From a virus, in IMG/VR virus record IMGVR_UViG_3300042355_000402, positions 1-39,119 of that record: 39,119 bases of DNA; one strand, given 5' to 3'. Each line of letters opens with the position of its first letter. Positions within the stretch are counted from its first letter, which is position 1. Under the pieces are notes generated by a model. The model made no database searches. It saw only the letters and a list, made by a program, of their open reading frames with translations, and was not told the DNA's origin. Made by a program: the position numbers and the translations under genes. Below, in pieces: positions 21,886 to 30,576 of the stretch.

Positions 21886-22401
21886 GTGTTTATAAGTGAA
21901 GAATACAAAGCGCAACTGGCGCAACTGCACGACGAAAAGGCAGATTTCGGCACCTCGTCACCAATGTACAAGGATTTGATTCACGGCATTATCAAGCGCT
22001 TCAAACCCGCCGATCTGCTCGACTACGGCGCAGGCAAGCAGGCGCTTAAAGCGGCGTTGGGAATCGTTGAGGGCTATCACGCTTACGACCCGTGTATTGA
22101 GGCAATCAGCGCCAAACCGGAGCCGCGTGATCTTGTCGTCTGCACCGATGTTCTGGAACACGTTGAACCGCATCATCTAGTCAGCGTTTTAGCAGACCTT
22201 GAGCGGGTGACGGCGAAGGTCGGCTTCTTCGCCATCCATACCGGCGCGGCGCTCAACTTCCTTCCCGATGGGCGCAACGCACACATTATCCAAGAACCGG
22301 CGCGCTGGTGGCTGCAGCACCTGATACGCCGCTGGCACGTCGAAGCATTCGAGCGCGGCCAGTACGGCTGCTGGGCAATCGTTACCCCTTTGAAGGACTA
22401 A
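21886..22401 (+). CDS. class I SAM-dependent methyltransferase
   Basis: Encodes 171 aa from GTG. LLDYGAGKQALK at about 44-55 is a motif I-like SAM loop, HAYDPCIEAIS provides the acidic motif II, and DLVVCTDVLEHVEP is motif IV of small-molecule/Rossmann methyltransferases (TDVLEHV). No DNA-methylase DPPY is present, so the target is probably a sugar, lipid or protein. It follows the TPR/glycosyltransferase-like gene, suggesting joint modification of a virion glycan or host surface. Confidence 0.8.
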   Translation: MFISEEYKAQLAQLHDEKADFGTSSPMYKDLIHGIIKRFKPADLLDYGAGKQALKAALGIVEGYHAYDPCIEAISAKPEPRDLVVCTDVLEHVEPHHLVSVLADLERVTAKVGFFAIHTGAALNFLPDGRNAHIIQEPARWWLQHLIRRWHVEAFERGQYGCWAIVTPLKD

Positions 22402-22402
22402 C

Positions 22403-24721
22403 ATGGCATACAGAATAACAGCCGGCGAGCAATGGTTGCGGGACGAAGTCACTAACGAGCTTGTCGGCATCAAGGATTCGGTCGATGGCGAAGAGCGGCT
22501 GTTGGCTTTTGTGGAAACCAATGCTCTCACCGGGAAGGTTAGATTTTCGGTCGCCGGGGAAGATAAATACCTGGAAGACATCGATTCACGCAACGACGAC
22601 TCGGTGCCAGAGCTGGAGCCACTGAACTGGTTCCCAGATCGCTATTTGAACGGTGACGGCACGCACCTCTACGGGCACAGTGCGACGGATGGGCGAGATT
22701 TTGTCCGCCTAAATCCTGTCTCCCGTGAAAAAACGACTGTGGTAAATCCGTTCGGTGTGTCCGCGCCGAGGGCGATACGCTCAGTGATGGTGACGAGCGC
22801 GCCGGGGGTGGTTCTGGTGTCTGTCGGGCAGGCGTCCGGGTCGAGCGCGGTTGCCTCGATGGAGATTTGGCGTTCAGCCGACTATGGTGCAACGTGGTCA
22901 AAAGTATTGACGCTAGGCAGCGCCAATGCAGGAACGATCAACGGCATCTGGACACTCTCTGACCGCAATTTTTGCGAGGGCACAGCCGGATGGTACATCG
23001 GCGAGTACAACGTCAACGATGCGCGGGTGGCAGGCGGCGCGAATGATGCGGTAACGCTGTGGAAATCCACCGACGATGGCGTTACCTGGACGGCCAATCA
23101 GGTTTGGAACACAGACGGCGCGCATCAGGTGCGCCATATCCATGCGCTGAAGCCCGTTCCTGGTGGGGTGTTGATTTGCACTGGTGACACGGACGCTGAA
23201 TCGGCACTAATCCTGTGGGACGAGCAGGCAGTTATCGGCAATGTCGCCTATGCCTCTCTGACTGTTCCGGTCCGTCACGGGAAGCAGCGGTATCGAATCG
23301 TCGATGCTGATTATTTCGATGATGGTTATCTGTATTTCATGGGCGACGGATCGACCGCAGCAGGCGACGCGGTTTCCGACATGGGGTGGTTTCGCATCCC
23401 GGCCGATCTCAGCGCGGACGTTCGCCGGCTCGACGGGAAAATCAGCGCATTTGCCAATAGGGCGGTTTATTACTCGGCGAAGTTTTCCAACGGCTGCGCG
23501 GCGTACATCGAGGAAATCGCTAGCACCGTCACCTCTGAATTCAACCTCGGGATTTGGGTAACGGACGCTCGGCGCCAACGAATTGAACGGGCTGGCTGCA
23601 TCAAGCTATCAGCAGCCACGACCGGGCAAGTGACGCCGTACATGTTCCAAGTCGGGGACACGGTCTATACGTCGTTTGCGTCGGCCGTGCTCGGAAAAGG
23701 AACAGCTACCGGCACGTCGGCATTTACTCTGTCTGATGACAAGGTGTGGAACGGCATCCATCCAGACACCGTGCATCCGGTGTATTGGGTCGATCAGACG
23801 AGTGGCGCGGACAACGCAGACGCCGGGCGCGGCTATTACCCGGGCCTGCCGTGGGCGTCGCTGAAGTACGCGTTGGAGAGCAATCGCGTCGTCCAGGGCG
23901 GGCGAGTGATTCTGCCTGCAGGAGACTTCGAGGAAGTGCCGGCGTCGGCGATTGCGATCAACACCGACCAGACGAACGCCGAAACGACCGACTACACCAC
24001 GGTCGAGGGCGCAGGTATGGACACTACAAAATGGTCTGTCGGCGCGGCGTACGGAGTTGGAAACACGTTTTCTCTGGGCGCAGAGCTGGTGCGCATCCGC
24101 GTCAAAGACATTTGGGTGTCAACCAAACGCGCCGTTTCGACCCAGGCAATTTTTAGCGGAGCGGGAGCGACTACGGCACAGAACATCGCCGCTGTACGGG
24201 CGCGGATCGGTGGGCGCGACATTGGCATCCTGATGAACCAGCCGATCCTGGCGAACATCGCCGCTGGCGGAAGCCTGACCGTGAAGGCGTACGACTCAGA
24301 ATTCGTCGCCGAGACGACGGGCGCTGCCTATCTTGTTTCCGGAGATACGGATGGTCCGGTGCATGTGACCGCCTACCGGAGCGTCTTCGATGGCGGTCGT
24401 GGGGCGATGAACCCAGCCAGCACGGAGGATATTTACGCTGAGGACTGCCTGTTCACCAATTACACCGTCGCGGCGATTCGAGCGGCAGCGACGGCTACGA
24501 AAGTTCCGGCGACGAAATTCTGCCGCTTCCATTCTTTCGTTGGCCTGCCGCAATGGATCGATGACGGCACGCTGACCGAAGCCGGCCAGTGGGTCAATGC
24601 GCGCTGCACAAGCCCGCTGTCGCCGTCTGCACTCTTCGATGCGACCAGCAAGCAGGACATGGGGGCAGCGCCGAAAGATCCGAGAGCATTCGACTACGAG
24701 CGGTCGTCGCCGGAACTCTAA
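22403..24721 (+). CDS. tailspike / receptor-binding protein with Asp-boxes and beta-helix
   Basis: Encodes 772 aa with AAGGA before ATG. A small N-terminal adaptor-like domain (1-60) comes first. Then a beta-propeller-like region carries two Asp-boxes, SADYGATW at 158-165 and STDDGVTW at 222-229, typical of sialidase/BNR folds. From about residue 463 (VDQTSGADNADAGRGYYPGLPW) it has the start of a right-handed beta-helix, with Asn/Gly-rich repeats to the end. This suggests binding, and perhaps cleavage, of a surface polysaccharide. No catalytic triad can be named from sequence alone. Confidence 0.75.
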   Translation: MAYRITAGEQWLRDEVTNELVGIKDSVDGEERLLAFVETNALTGKVRFSVAGEDKYLEDIDSRNDDSVPELEPLNWFPDRYLNGDGTHLYGHSATDGRDFVRLNPVSREKTTVVNPFGVSAPRAIRSVMVTSAPGVVLVSVGQASGSSAVASMEIWRSADYGATWSKVLTLGSANAGTINGIWTLSDRNFCEGTAGWYIGEYNVNDARVAGGANDAVTLWKSTDDGVTWTANQVWNTDGAHQVRHIHALKPVPGGVLICTGDTDAESALILWDEQAVIGNVAYASLTVPVRHGKQRYRIVDADYFDDGYLYFMGDGSTAAGDAVSDMGWFRIPADLSADVRRLDGKISAFANRAVYYSAKFSNGCAAYIEEIASTVTSEFNLGIWVTDARRQRIERAGCIKLSAATTGQVTPYMFQVGDTVYTSFASAVLGKGTATGTSAFTLSDDKVWNGIHPDTVHPVYWVDQTSGADNADAGRGYYPGLPWASLKYALESNRVVQGGRVILPAGDFEEVPASAIAINTDQTNAETTDYTTVEGAGMDTTKWSVGAAYGVGNTFSLGAELVRIRVKDIWVSTKRAVSTQAIFSGAGATTAQNIAAVRARIGGRDIGILMNQPILANIAAGGSLTVKAYDSEFVAETTGAAYLVSGDTDGPVHVTAYRSVFDGGRGAMNPASTEDIYAEDCLFTNYTVAAIRAAATATKVPATKFCRFHSFVGLPQWIDDGTLTEAGQWVNARCTSPLSPSALFDATSKQDMGAAPKDPRAFDYERSSPEL

Positions 24722-24744
24722 TCTTCTCTGCACAAGGATAAAAA

Positions 24745-25326
24745 ATGGCAACCTTCGCCACGCTGAAAGCCGATATTGCCGCATGGGCAAGACGCTCTGA
24801 CCTGACGGCGGTGATACCGTCGTTTGTCGCGCTGGCCGAGGTCGAGATATACCGCACGCACAATCCGCCGCTGCGGGTGCGGCAGATGGAGACGGAAGCC
24901 GATCTGACGGTTACGGCATTGGCTGCTACAGTTCCTGCGAACTACTTGGCGGCTCGGTACATCAAGCTAGACAACGCCGACCAGACGACCATCCTCTATG
25001 TCACGCCGGATAACTTCAACCCGTACAAGACCGGATTCTTTACGGTAGTTGGCGACGAGATCCGCCTGCCACAAGGCGTCTCCAGTCCGTTGAAGCTGGT
25101 CTATCTGGCACAGCCGGCGGCACTGTCAGGCGATGCTGACACAAACGATGTGCTGGATAATTACTACGGCATCTATCTCGCTGCATCGCTTAAGTTTGCT
25201 TCGTTCTACGTCAAGGATTTTGGCGCGGCGGATAACTTTCAAGCGCAGTTGAGTACCTTCATCATCGGCGCGGCGGCAAACAACAAGAGCGTCGCCGCAG
25301 GGCCGCTTACGGTGAAGACCGCATGA
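24745..25326 (+). CDS. head-to-tail adaptor, SU10/P22 gp4-like
   Basis: Encodes 193 aa with AAGGA upstream. FATLKADIAAWARRSDLTAVIPSFVALAEVEIYRT at the N-terminus, a beta-rich middle (ETEADLTVTALAATVPANYLAARYIKL) and a helical C-terminus (YYGIYLAASLKFASFYVKD, ADNFQAQLS) are the pattern of the phage adaptor family. The protein forms the ring under the portal that receives the tail hub. Stop overlaps the next start. Confidence 0.85.
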   Translation: MATFATLKADIAAWARRSDLTAVIPSFVALAEVEIYRTHNPPLRVRQMETEADLTVTALAATVPANYLAARYIKLDNADQTTILYVTPDNFNPYKTGFFTVVGDEIRLPQGVSSPLKLVYLAQPAALSGDADTNDVLDNYYGIYLAASLKFASFYVKDFGAADNFQAQLSTFIIGAAANNKSVAAGPLTVKTA

Positions 25327-26774
25327 TTCCGCTGATCGGCTTCGCGCCTGACCTGCCGCCAGAGACGCCGGGTGTCATTACCGACTGCTCGAGCATCCTG
25401 CCGGGGCTGGGCGAATTCGTCGCGGCACCGTCTGGCGTTGATGCAGGACTCGGCGCGCTGTCCGGTTCGGCCCGAGGGTTCGCCGTGGTGCGCAAGAACG
25501 ACAGTACCAACCGGGCATTTGCCGGGGCCAGCGACAAGCTCTATGAATCCGCTGCCGGCGCATGGGATGACAAATCCAAGGTCGGCGGCTACACGCTCGG
25601 CCCGGATAACCGCTGGCGCTTTGCGCAGTTTGGCAATACCACGCTGGCCGCAGCGAAGACCGAAACAATCCAGGCGATCACTTCCGGCGACTTCGCCAAC
25701 CTGTCAGCAAGCGCGCCTAAGGCCGCTATCGTCGAAACGGTCGGCAATCAGGTGTTCGCCTTCGATACCAACGACGCAACCTTTGGCGACGACCCGGAGC
25801 GCTGGTGGTGCTCGGCGCTTGGCGATGCAACCGACTGGACGCCGGCAGTGGCAACGCAATGCGTCTCCGGGCAATTGCTCGGCGCATCCGGGCCGATTAC
25901 CGCAGGGCGGCGGCTGGGTGATGTGATCGTTGCTTACAAAGAGCGGGCGATGTTTGTTGGCCAATACGTCGGCGCGCCAGCGGTATGGGATTTCCGCATG
26001 GTTCCAGGCAACATCGGCGCACCGTCGCACGAATGCGTCGTGACGACCGGCACCGCGCATTACTTCGTCGGCCCGGACGATTTCTACATGTTCGACGGTT
26101 CGCGCCCGGTGCCGCTCAATTCACCGCTGCGCGAATGGTTTTACGACACGCTCGACACGGCCTACGCCTATCGCATTTGCGGCAGCTATGACCAGAAGAA
26201 TCAGCGCGTCTTCTGGTGGTTCGCTTCAACGTCTTCCGGTGGCGTGCTCGACAAGTGCGTCGTCCTGAACATCAAAACCGGGCAATGGGGGCGGATGGAC
26301 GGAAATATCGAGATTGCCGCCGAGTATGTCACGCCGGGGATCAGTTACGACACGCTCGGCACGGAATGGACGAATTACGATGATCTACCGACCACGCTAT
26401 CGTATGACTCGCCTTTTTGGAACGCTTCGGGAAGCGTCCTTTCCGCTTTCCGAACCGATCACATTGCTTACACCTATTCCGGCACGCCGGGGGCTTCTGT
26501 CCTGGTTACGGGCCATCATGGCGACAATCAGGCGTTTTCGACCGTCTCAAGGCTGAAACCCCGATTCATTCTGTCGCCAATCACTTCACAACTGCTTTAC
26601 TCGCACTCAAACACCGACGCCAGCGCCTTTACACAGAACCTGACGAGTACATGGGCTTATGGCTGGTATGACGTGCTGTGGTCTGCGCAGTGGCATAAGT
26701 TCGAACTGCAATTCACTGGCAACATGAAAATATCCGGCTATGATCTGACGATTTCGCCGGATGGTCAGCAATGA
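25323..26774 (+). CDS. tail hub/nozzle protein, P22 gp10-like
   Basis: Encodes 483 aa. The N-terminal DLPPETPGVITDCSSILPGLGEF, the propeller blades (FGNTTLAAAKTETIQ, VGNQVFAFDTNDATFGDDPERWWCSALGDATDW) and the segment VWDFRMVPGNIGAPSHECVVTTG...YFVGPDDFYMFDGSRP are those of the gp10-like packaged-DNA stabilisation/hub family. In P22-like particles this hexamer closes the head and carries the fibres. ATGA overlaps at both ends. Confidence 0.82.
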   Translation: MIPLIGFAPDLPPETPGVITDCSSILPGLGEFVAAPSGVDAGLGALSGSARGFAVVRKNDSTNRAFAGASDKLYESAAGAWDDKSKVGGYTLGPDNRWRFAQFGNTTLAAAKTETIQAITSGDFANLSASAPKAAIVETVGNQVFAFDTNDATFGDDPERWWCSALGDATDWTPAVATQCVSGQLLGASGPITAGRRLGDVIVAYKERAMFVGQYVGAPAVWDFRMVPGNIGAPSHECVVTTGTAHYFVGPDDFYMFDGSRPVPLNSPLREWFYDTLDTAYAYRICGSYDQKNQRVFWWFASTSSGGVLDKCVVLNIKTGQWGRMDGNIEIAAEYVTPGISYDTLGTEWTNYDDLPTTLSYDSPFWNASGSVLSAFRTDHIAYTYSGTPGASVLVTGHHGDNQAFSTVSRLKPRFILSPITSQLLYSHSNTDASAFTQNLTSTWAYGWYDVLWSAQWHKFELQFTGNMKISGYDLTISPDGQQ

Positions 26775-27070
26775 GAATCCAGACCGATCCTCGACTCCCG
26801 GCCAGCAACGACAAGACCGGGCCGCTAACTGCCCGACTCTATGAACTGTGGCGCAACCTCGCTACCTCAATCAACGGTTCAGCGATGTGGAACGGCGAAG
26901 GCACCAGCGCGCCGACTACAGGGACGTGGGCGCAGGGCGATGTTTATCGCAACACGGCACCAGTCGAAGCTGGCTCGGCAAGCAGTAAATACGTCACGCT
27001 CGGATGGATTTGCACGGTTTCAGGCACGCCGGGAACATGGCTGCCAATGCGCGTCCTGACTGGCAACTGA
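26771..27070 (+). CDS. small tail-region protein
   Basis: Encodes 99 aa. The sequence IQTDPRLPASNDKTGPLTARLYELWRNLATSINGSAMWN, then WAQGDVYRNTAPVEAGSASSKYVTLGWIC, resembles short fibre-attachment or tail-tip pieces in phage operons (N-terminal helix plus beta-rich end). Start and stop overlap neighbours. Function is inferred only from context. Confidence 0.65.
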   Translation: MRIQTDPRLPASNDKTGPLTARLYELWRNLATSINGSAMWNGEGTSAPTTGTWAQGDVYRNTAPVEAGSASSKYVTLGWICTVSGTPGTWLPMRVLTGN

Positions 27071-27492
27071 TGAACACGCTCGACTACATCGCGCCGGATC
27101 GGATTCAATCCGTATGGCCGACGATCCGGCCCGGCCTTGAAAAGGTTTGCGCCAAGTCCTCGGATGGCTGGATACCCGAGGACGTGTATTTATCGCTGAA
27201 GACCGGCGCGGCAACGCTGCACATCGGCAAAGGCCCAGACGGTTATCAAGGCTTCTTGATCATGTCGCAGAACGCCGGGTTTTCCGGGCCGGTTCTGCAT
27301 ATCTGGGCGTGCTACTCGGAAGCGCACGATTTCAATCTGATGATCGAACACATGGCGTTCATCGAGGGATGCGCAAAGAACCTCGGCGCGAAAACCATCA
27401 CATTCACATCGGCGCGCAAGGGATGGGAAGTCCAAGGCGTGAAGATCGGATTCAAACCGCAGACAACCGTGTTTGCCAAGGAGTTAACATGA
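27070..27492 (+). CDS. GNAT-like acetyltransferase in the tail module
   Basis: Encodes 140 aa. I chose the ATG at 27070, which overlaps the previous stop (TGATG). The region GFSGPVLHIWACYSEAHDFNLMIEHMAFIEGCAKNLGAKTITFTSARKGWEVQGVKIGF has the beta4-alpha3-beta5 layout of GNAT folds and the A-R-K-G-W-E...G-F motif of phage members found beside hub and ejection genes. The usual R/Q-x-x-G-x-G/A loop for acetyl-CoA is not obvious, so it may be a structural paralog. Confidence 0.65.
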   Translation: MNTLDYIAPDRIQSVWPTIRPGLEKVCAKSSDGWIPEDVYLSLKTGAATLHIGKGPDGYQGFLIMSQNAGFSGPVLHIWACYSEAHDFNLMIEHMAFIEGCAKNLGAKTITFTSARKGWEVQGVKIGFKPQTTVFAKELT

Positions 27493-28403
27493 AATATGGA
27501 ATCATTGAAGGGGCCGACCGCTTGCCGTATCGTGCGTTTCAGCGGATTAATGGACGCATGACGCTAGAAGGGGGTGGCAGCAAACAATCATCGTCGCCAT
27601 CAACGACGACCAGCATTCAGAAGTCCGAGCCGCCTGCCTTTGTACGGCCGTACTCCACTGAGCTAATGGAGCGCGGCGCGGCGCTTTCGCAGACGCCTTA
27701 CTCGCCGTATCAAGGGCAGAAGATTGCTGATATCGCGCCGGAGACGCTTTACGGCCTGAACATGACCGCAGAACGCGCAGTCAATGGGTCGCCTGTAATG
27801 AACGCCACGCAGCAGAACATGGCGGCTACGATGAATGGCGATTACATGTCGCCGGACTCGAATCCGTACCTGAAAGCCAACGTCAATCAGGCATTGGGCG
27901 ACGTGCAGACGCGGGTGAATTCGCAGTTCAATAACGCCAACTACGGCACCACGGCGCATCAGGAAACGCTGGCGCGGTCGCTTGGCGATCAGGCCAATCA
28001 GCTTTACGGAGCGAACTACAGCAACGAGCGGACGAACCAGATGCGCGGGGCGATGTTCGCGCCGCAACTGGCACAGGCTGACTATGCCGACGCTTCCGCG
28101 CTGACTGGCGTGGGCGATGCGTACCGTTCGCTGGAGCAGGAATCGCTTAATCAATCGCTCGCAGACTGGACGGAAGCGCAGCAAGATCCGTATAAGAAGA
28201 TGGACACGTTGGCCTCTACGATTTCGACGGCATCGGGCGGCTATGCCAACTCGTCAAGCTCTGCACCGAACCCGTACCAAACGAGTCCGGTTGCAGGGAT
28301 GATCGGCGGCGGCATGGCTGGTTATGGACTCGGCCAGATGGCCGGGATGAATCCGTACATGAGCGCAGGCGGTGGCGCATTGATGGGGGGGCTGTTGGCA
28401 TGA
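27489..28403 (+). CDS. virion protein, internal or tail-associated
   Basis: Encodes 304 aa from ATG overlapping the previous stop. A Ser/Thr/Gln-rich N-terminus is followed by the segment PPAFVRPYSTELMERGAALSQTPYSPYQGQKIADIAPETLYGLN, a recurring start of phage internal/ejection proteins. A helical Asn/Gln/Ala-rich body follows, and a Gly-rich C-terminal GMIGGGMAGYGLGQMAG tail like a membrane-inserting helix. Such Gly/Met tails suggest a DNA-ejection conduit. Role inferred from context. Confidence 0.65.
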   Translation: MKYGIIEGADRLPYRAFQRINGRMTLEGGGSKQSSSPSTTTSIQKSEPPAFVRPYSTELMERGAALSQTPYSPYQGQKIADIAPETLYGLNMTAERAVNGSPVMNATQQNMAATMNGDYMSPDSNPYLKANVNQALGDVQTRVNSQFNNANYGTTAHQETLARSLGDQANQLYGANYSNERTNQMRGAMFAPQLAQADYADASALTGVGDAYRSLEQESLNQSLADWTEAQQDPYKKMDTLASTISTASGGYANSSSSAPNPYQTSPVAGMIGGGMAGYGLGQMAGMNPYMSAGGGALMGGLLA

Positions 28404-28738
28404 GTAACGCACAAATGGCAGGAATGCAGGTTCCGCAATACACGCGCTTTGGTCGGCCCTTGCCGCAACCCGGCGTGAATCAACAAGGCCCGCAGGTGCC
28501 GCATCAAACCAATCCGGGTATGTTCGTGCCACATCAATCGCTGGTCAATAACGCGGCGATGCTCGGCATGCGCAACCCGATCCAGTCGCTCGGGTTTGGG
28601 CAATACAACATCCCGCAACTCAATCCGGCGGCTATCGCACAGAAAGCGGCATCCCCGACGACCGTACCAACAGCGCCGGCTTACACGACGCCGCTTAACT
28701 GGCTCGGCCAGCCAATCGACAACCAGCCGCAAGGCTAA
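28400..28738 (+). CDS. proline/glutamine-rich virion protein
   Basis: Encodes 112 aa, ATGA overlap upstream. Low-complexity: rich in Pro, Gln, Asn and Met (MQVPQYTRFGRPLPQPGVNQ, LVNNAAMLGMRNPIQSLGF). Probably an internal virion or ejection-complex component, because it is coupled to neighbours of that type. No domain recognised. Confidence 0.6.
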   Translation: MSNAQMAGMQVPQYTRFGRPLPQPGVNQQGPQVPHQTNPGMFVPHQSLVNNAAMLGMRNPIQSLGFGQYNIPQLNPAAIAQKAASPTTVPTAPAYTTPLNWLGQPIDNQPQG

Positions 28739-28756
28739 AAACTCAGGGAGAACGAT

Positions 28757-29410
28757 ATGGCAGATGGCGGATTGATTTCGATGCCGGTAGGTATGGCGCT
28801 CGGTGGCGCGGTGCTTGGCGGCGCAATGGACAAGGATAACCCGATGCGCGGCGCAGCGCTGGGCGCTTTGGGCGGTTATGCCGGGGGCGGGGCGCTCGGT
28901 GCAATGGGCGCTGGATCAGGCACGGCGGCGGGCATGGGAGGGGCGCTCGGTAACGGCTTGACTGCTGGCACGGCTGGCGAAGCGGCAGGCATGGGATTGG
29001 GCGGCGGTCTATCGGCAGGCGGCGGCACGGGCATGGCTGGTGCTGGTGGCTTGCTTGGCGGTGCCGGTTCGGGCATGGCCGGCATGGGTGCGGGAATCTC
29101 TGCGCCGACCTCATTGCTCGGCATGAGCGCGGGCGAAGCGGCTCCAAGTCTTTCGCTGGCGGGTCATCTGGACAAGTTTGCCAACAATCCGGAGATGGGC
29201 GAAAAAGCGCTTTCGATGGGCGGCCAGATGCTCATGAAAGACCAGCAGGCCAAACAAGGCCAGCCGGTGATGCCTGGCGTTGCCCCGCCGATGATGCGCC
29301 CGCAGTTCGCTGCGCCATCGTTCATGTCGTCGGCTCCTTCGTTCAATCCGGCGATCAGCGGCTTGCGGATTCCGCAAAACGTCGCAGCTAATCCACGCAT
29401 GCGGGGTTAA
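28757..29410 (+). CDS. glycine/alanine-rich virion protein
   Basis: Encodes 217 aa with GGGAG upstream. Residues 10-130 are nearly all Gly, Ala, Met and Leu with GxxxG-type spacing (ALGGAVLGGAMDKDN, GGALGAMGAGSGTAAGMGGAL). Such segments in phage internal proteins insert in membranes during DNA ejection. The C-terminal third is ordinary, ending in a Pro-rich tail. The repetitive composition makes the reading frame certain but the homology uncertain. Confidence 0.65.
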   Translation: MADGGLISMPVGMALGGAVLGGAMDKDNPMRGAALGALGGYAGGGALGAMGAGSGTAAGMGGALGNGLTAGTAGEAAGMGLGGGLSAGGGTGMAGAGGLLGGAGSGMAGMGAGISAPTSLLGMSAGEAAPSLSLAGHLDKFANNPEMGEKALSMGGQMLMKDQQAKQGQPVMPGVAPPMMRPQFAAPSFMSSAPSFNPAISGLRIPQNVAANPRMRG

Positions 29411-29412
29411 TC

Positions 29413-30576
29413 ATGGGCGTCCTAGATATGTTCGATCCGGAAGTCGTCGCAGCAATGCAGGGCTTCGGCCCGTCCGAAGACGACCGGAAGAAAGCTATGA
29501 ACATGGGCCTACTGCAAGGCGGGCTGGGCATCCTTGCCAACAATCGCGGATTCGGTGGCCGGCAAGCGCTGTCGAACGCCATCGGGCAGGGCGGTATGCA
29601 CGGCGTTAATGCCTACGAGCGGCAATTGAACGATGTAGAAAAGGATCAGATGCGTCAGTTGCAGGTTGCGCAGATGGCGCAGTCAATGGTCAAGCAGCAG
29701 AAGCTTCAGCAGGCGCTGCAAGCGGCTAATGTTCCCGCCGAGGTCAAAGCGGGGCTGGTGCCGTTTGGCGATTACTGGAAGACGCAGAACGAGGGCTACT
29801 CGTTAGGCAAAGGACAGAAGCGCTTTCAGGGGGGGCAGGTTGTGGCGGAAGGTGCGCCGGATATTCAGTCAGTCAATCTTGGAAACCGTGTTGAGTTCAT
29901 TGATCCGGCGCAGATGGGCGGCAAGTCGCTTGGCGTTTCGATGAGTCCTGGCGACTCGGCCCGGCTGGCACAGTCAGACCGCCAGCATTCGCAAAGCCTA
30001 GGCGTGCAAATGATGGGCATGAACAAGCCCGTTTATCACGATGGCGCATGGGTAACGCCGCCATCAGCAGGCAATCCGGATGGCGGTATGGTAAAGACGC
30101 CAATGTATGCGCCGCCAAAGGGGTCGCCCGAGAACCTTACGCAATCCGCCAATAAGGCAATTGGTTTGGTCGATGAGGCAGACCGTCTGCTGAATGACGC
30201 AACCGGGAGTTACATCGGCGCTGGCGTGGATTTCGCCGGTCAAGCGGTCGGCAAATCAACAAAAGGCGCGCAGGCAACGGCAAAACTCAAGGCGTTGGAG
30301 GGTTCGTTGATGATGGCGCAGCCGAGAATGGAAGGCCCGCAATCAGACAAGGACGCGGCGCTTTACAAACAGATGGCCGGTCAGATTGGCGACCCGACAA
30401 TTCCTGTTGAAACCCGCCGAGCCGCATTGCAGACAATACGCCAACTGCATGGGCAATACGCCACGCCGGCCAAACAAGCTGATGCGCCGAAATCCGTACT
30501 AAAGGGGCAGGTGATGGACGGCTACCGATTTAAAGGCGGCAATCCGTCTGATCCGAACGCTTGGGAGCGACAATAA
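29413..30576 (+). CDS. internal virion/ejection protein candidate
   Basis: Encodes 387 aa, 2 nt after the previous stop. Segments: DMFDPEVVAAMQGFGPSEDDRKKAMNMGLLQGGLGILANNRG at the start (a phage structural motif), a helical Gln/Lys-rich stretch (about 75-110), a central region FQGGQVVAEGAPDIQSVNLGNRVEFIDPAQMG and a C-terminal helical part (NKAIGLVDEADRLLNDATGSYIGAG, LKALEGSLMMAQPRMEGPQSDKDAALYKQM). The last block resembles internal proteins of P22-type phages and relatives. TAATG coupling to the next gene. Confidence 0.65.
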   Translation: MGVLDMFDPEVVAAMQGFGPSEDDRKKAMNMGLLQGGLGILANNRGFGGRQALSNAIGQGGMHGVNAYERQLNDVEKDQMRQLQVAQMAQSMVKQQKLQQALQAANVPAEVKAGLVPFGDYWKTQNEGYSLGKGQKRFQGGQVVAEGAPDIQSVNLGNRVEFIDPAQMGGKSLGVSMSPGDSARLAQSDRQHSQSLGVQMMGMNKPVYHDGAWVTPPSAGNPDGGMVKTPMYAPPKGSPENLTQSANKAIGLVDEADRLLNDATGSYIGAGVDFAGQAVGKSTKGAQATAKLKALEGSLMMAQPRMEGPQSDKDAALYKQMAGQIGDPTIPVETRRAALQTIRQLHGQYATPAKQADAPKSVLKGQVMDGYRFKGGNPSDPNAWERQ

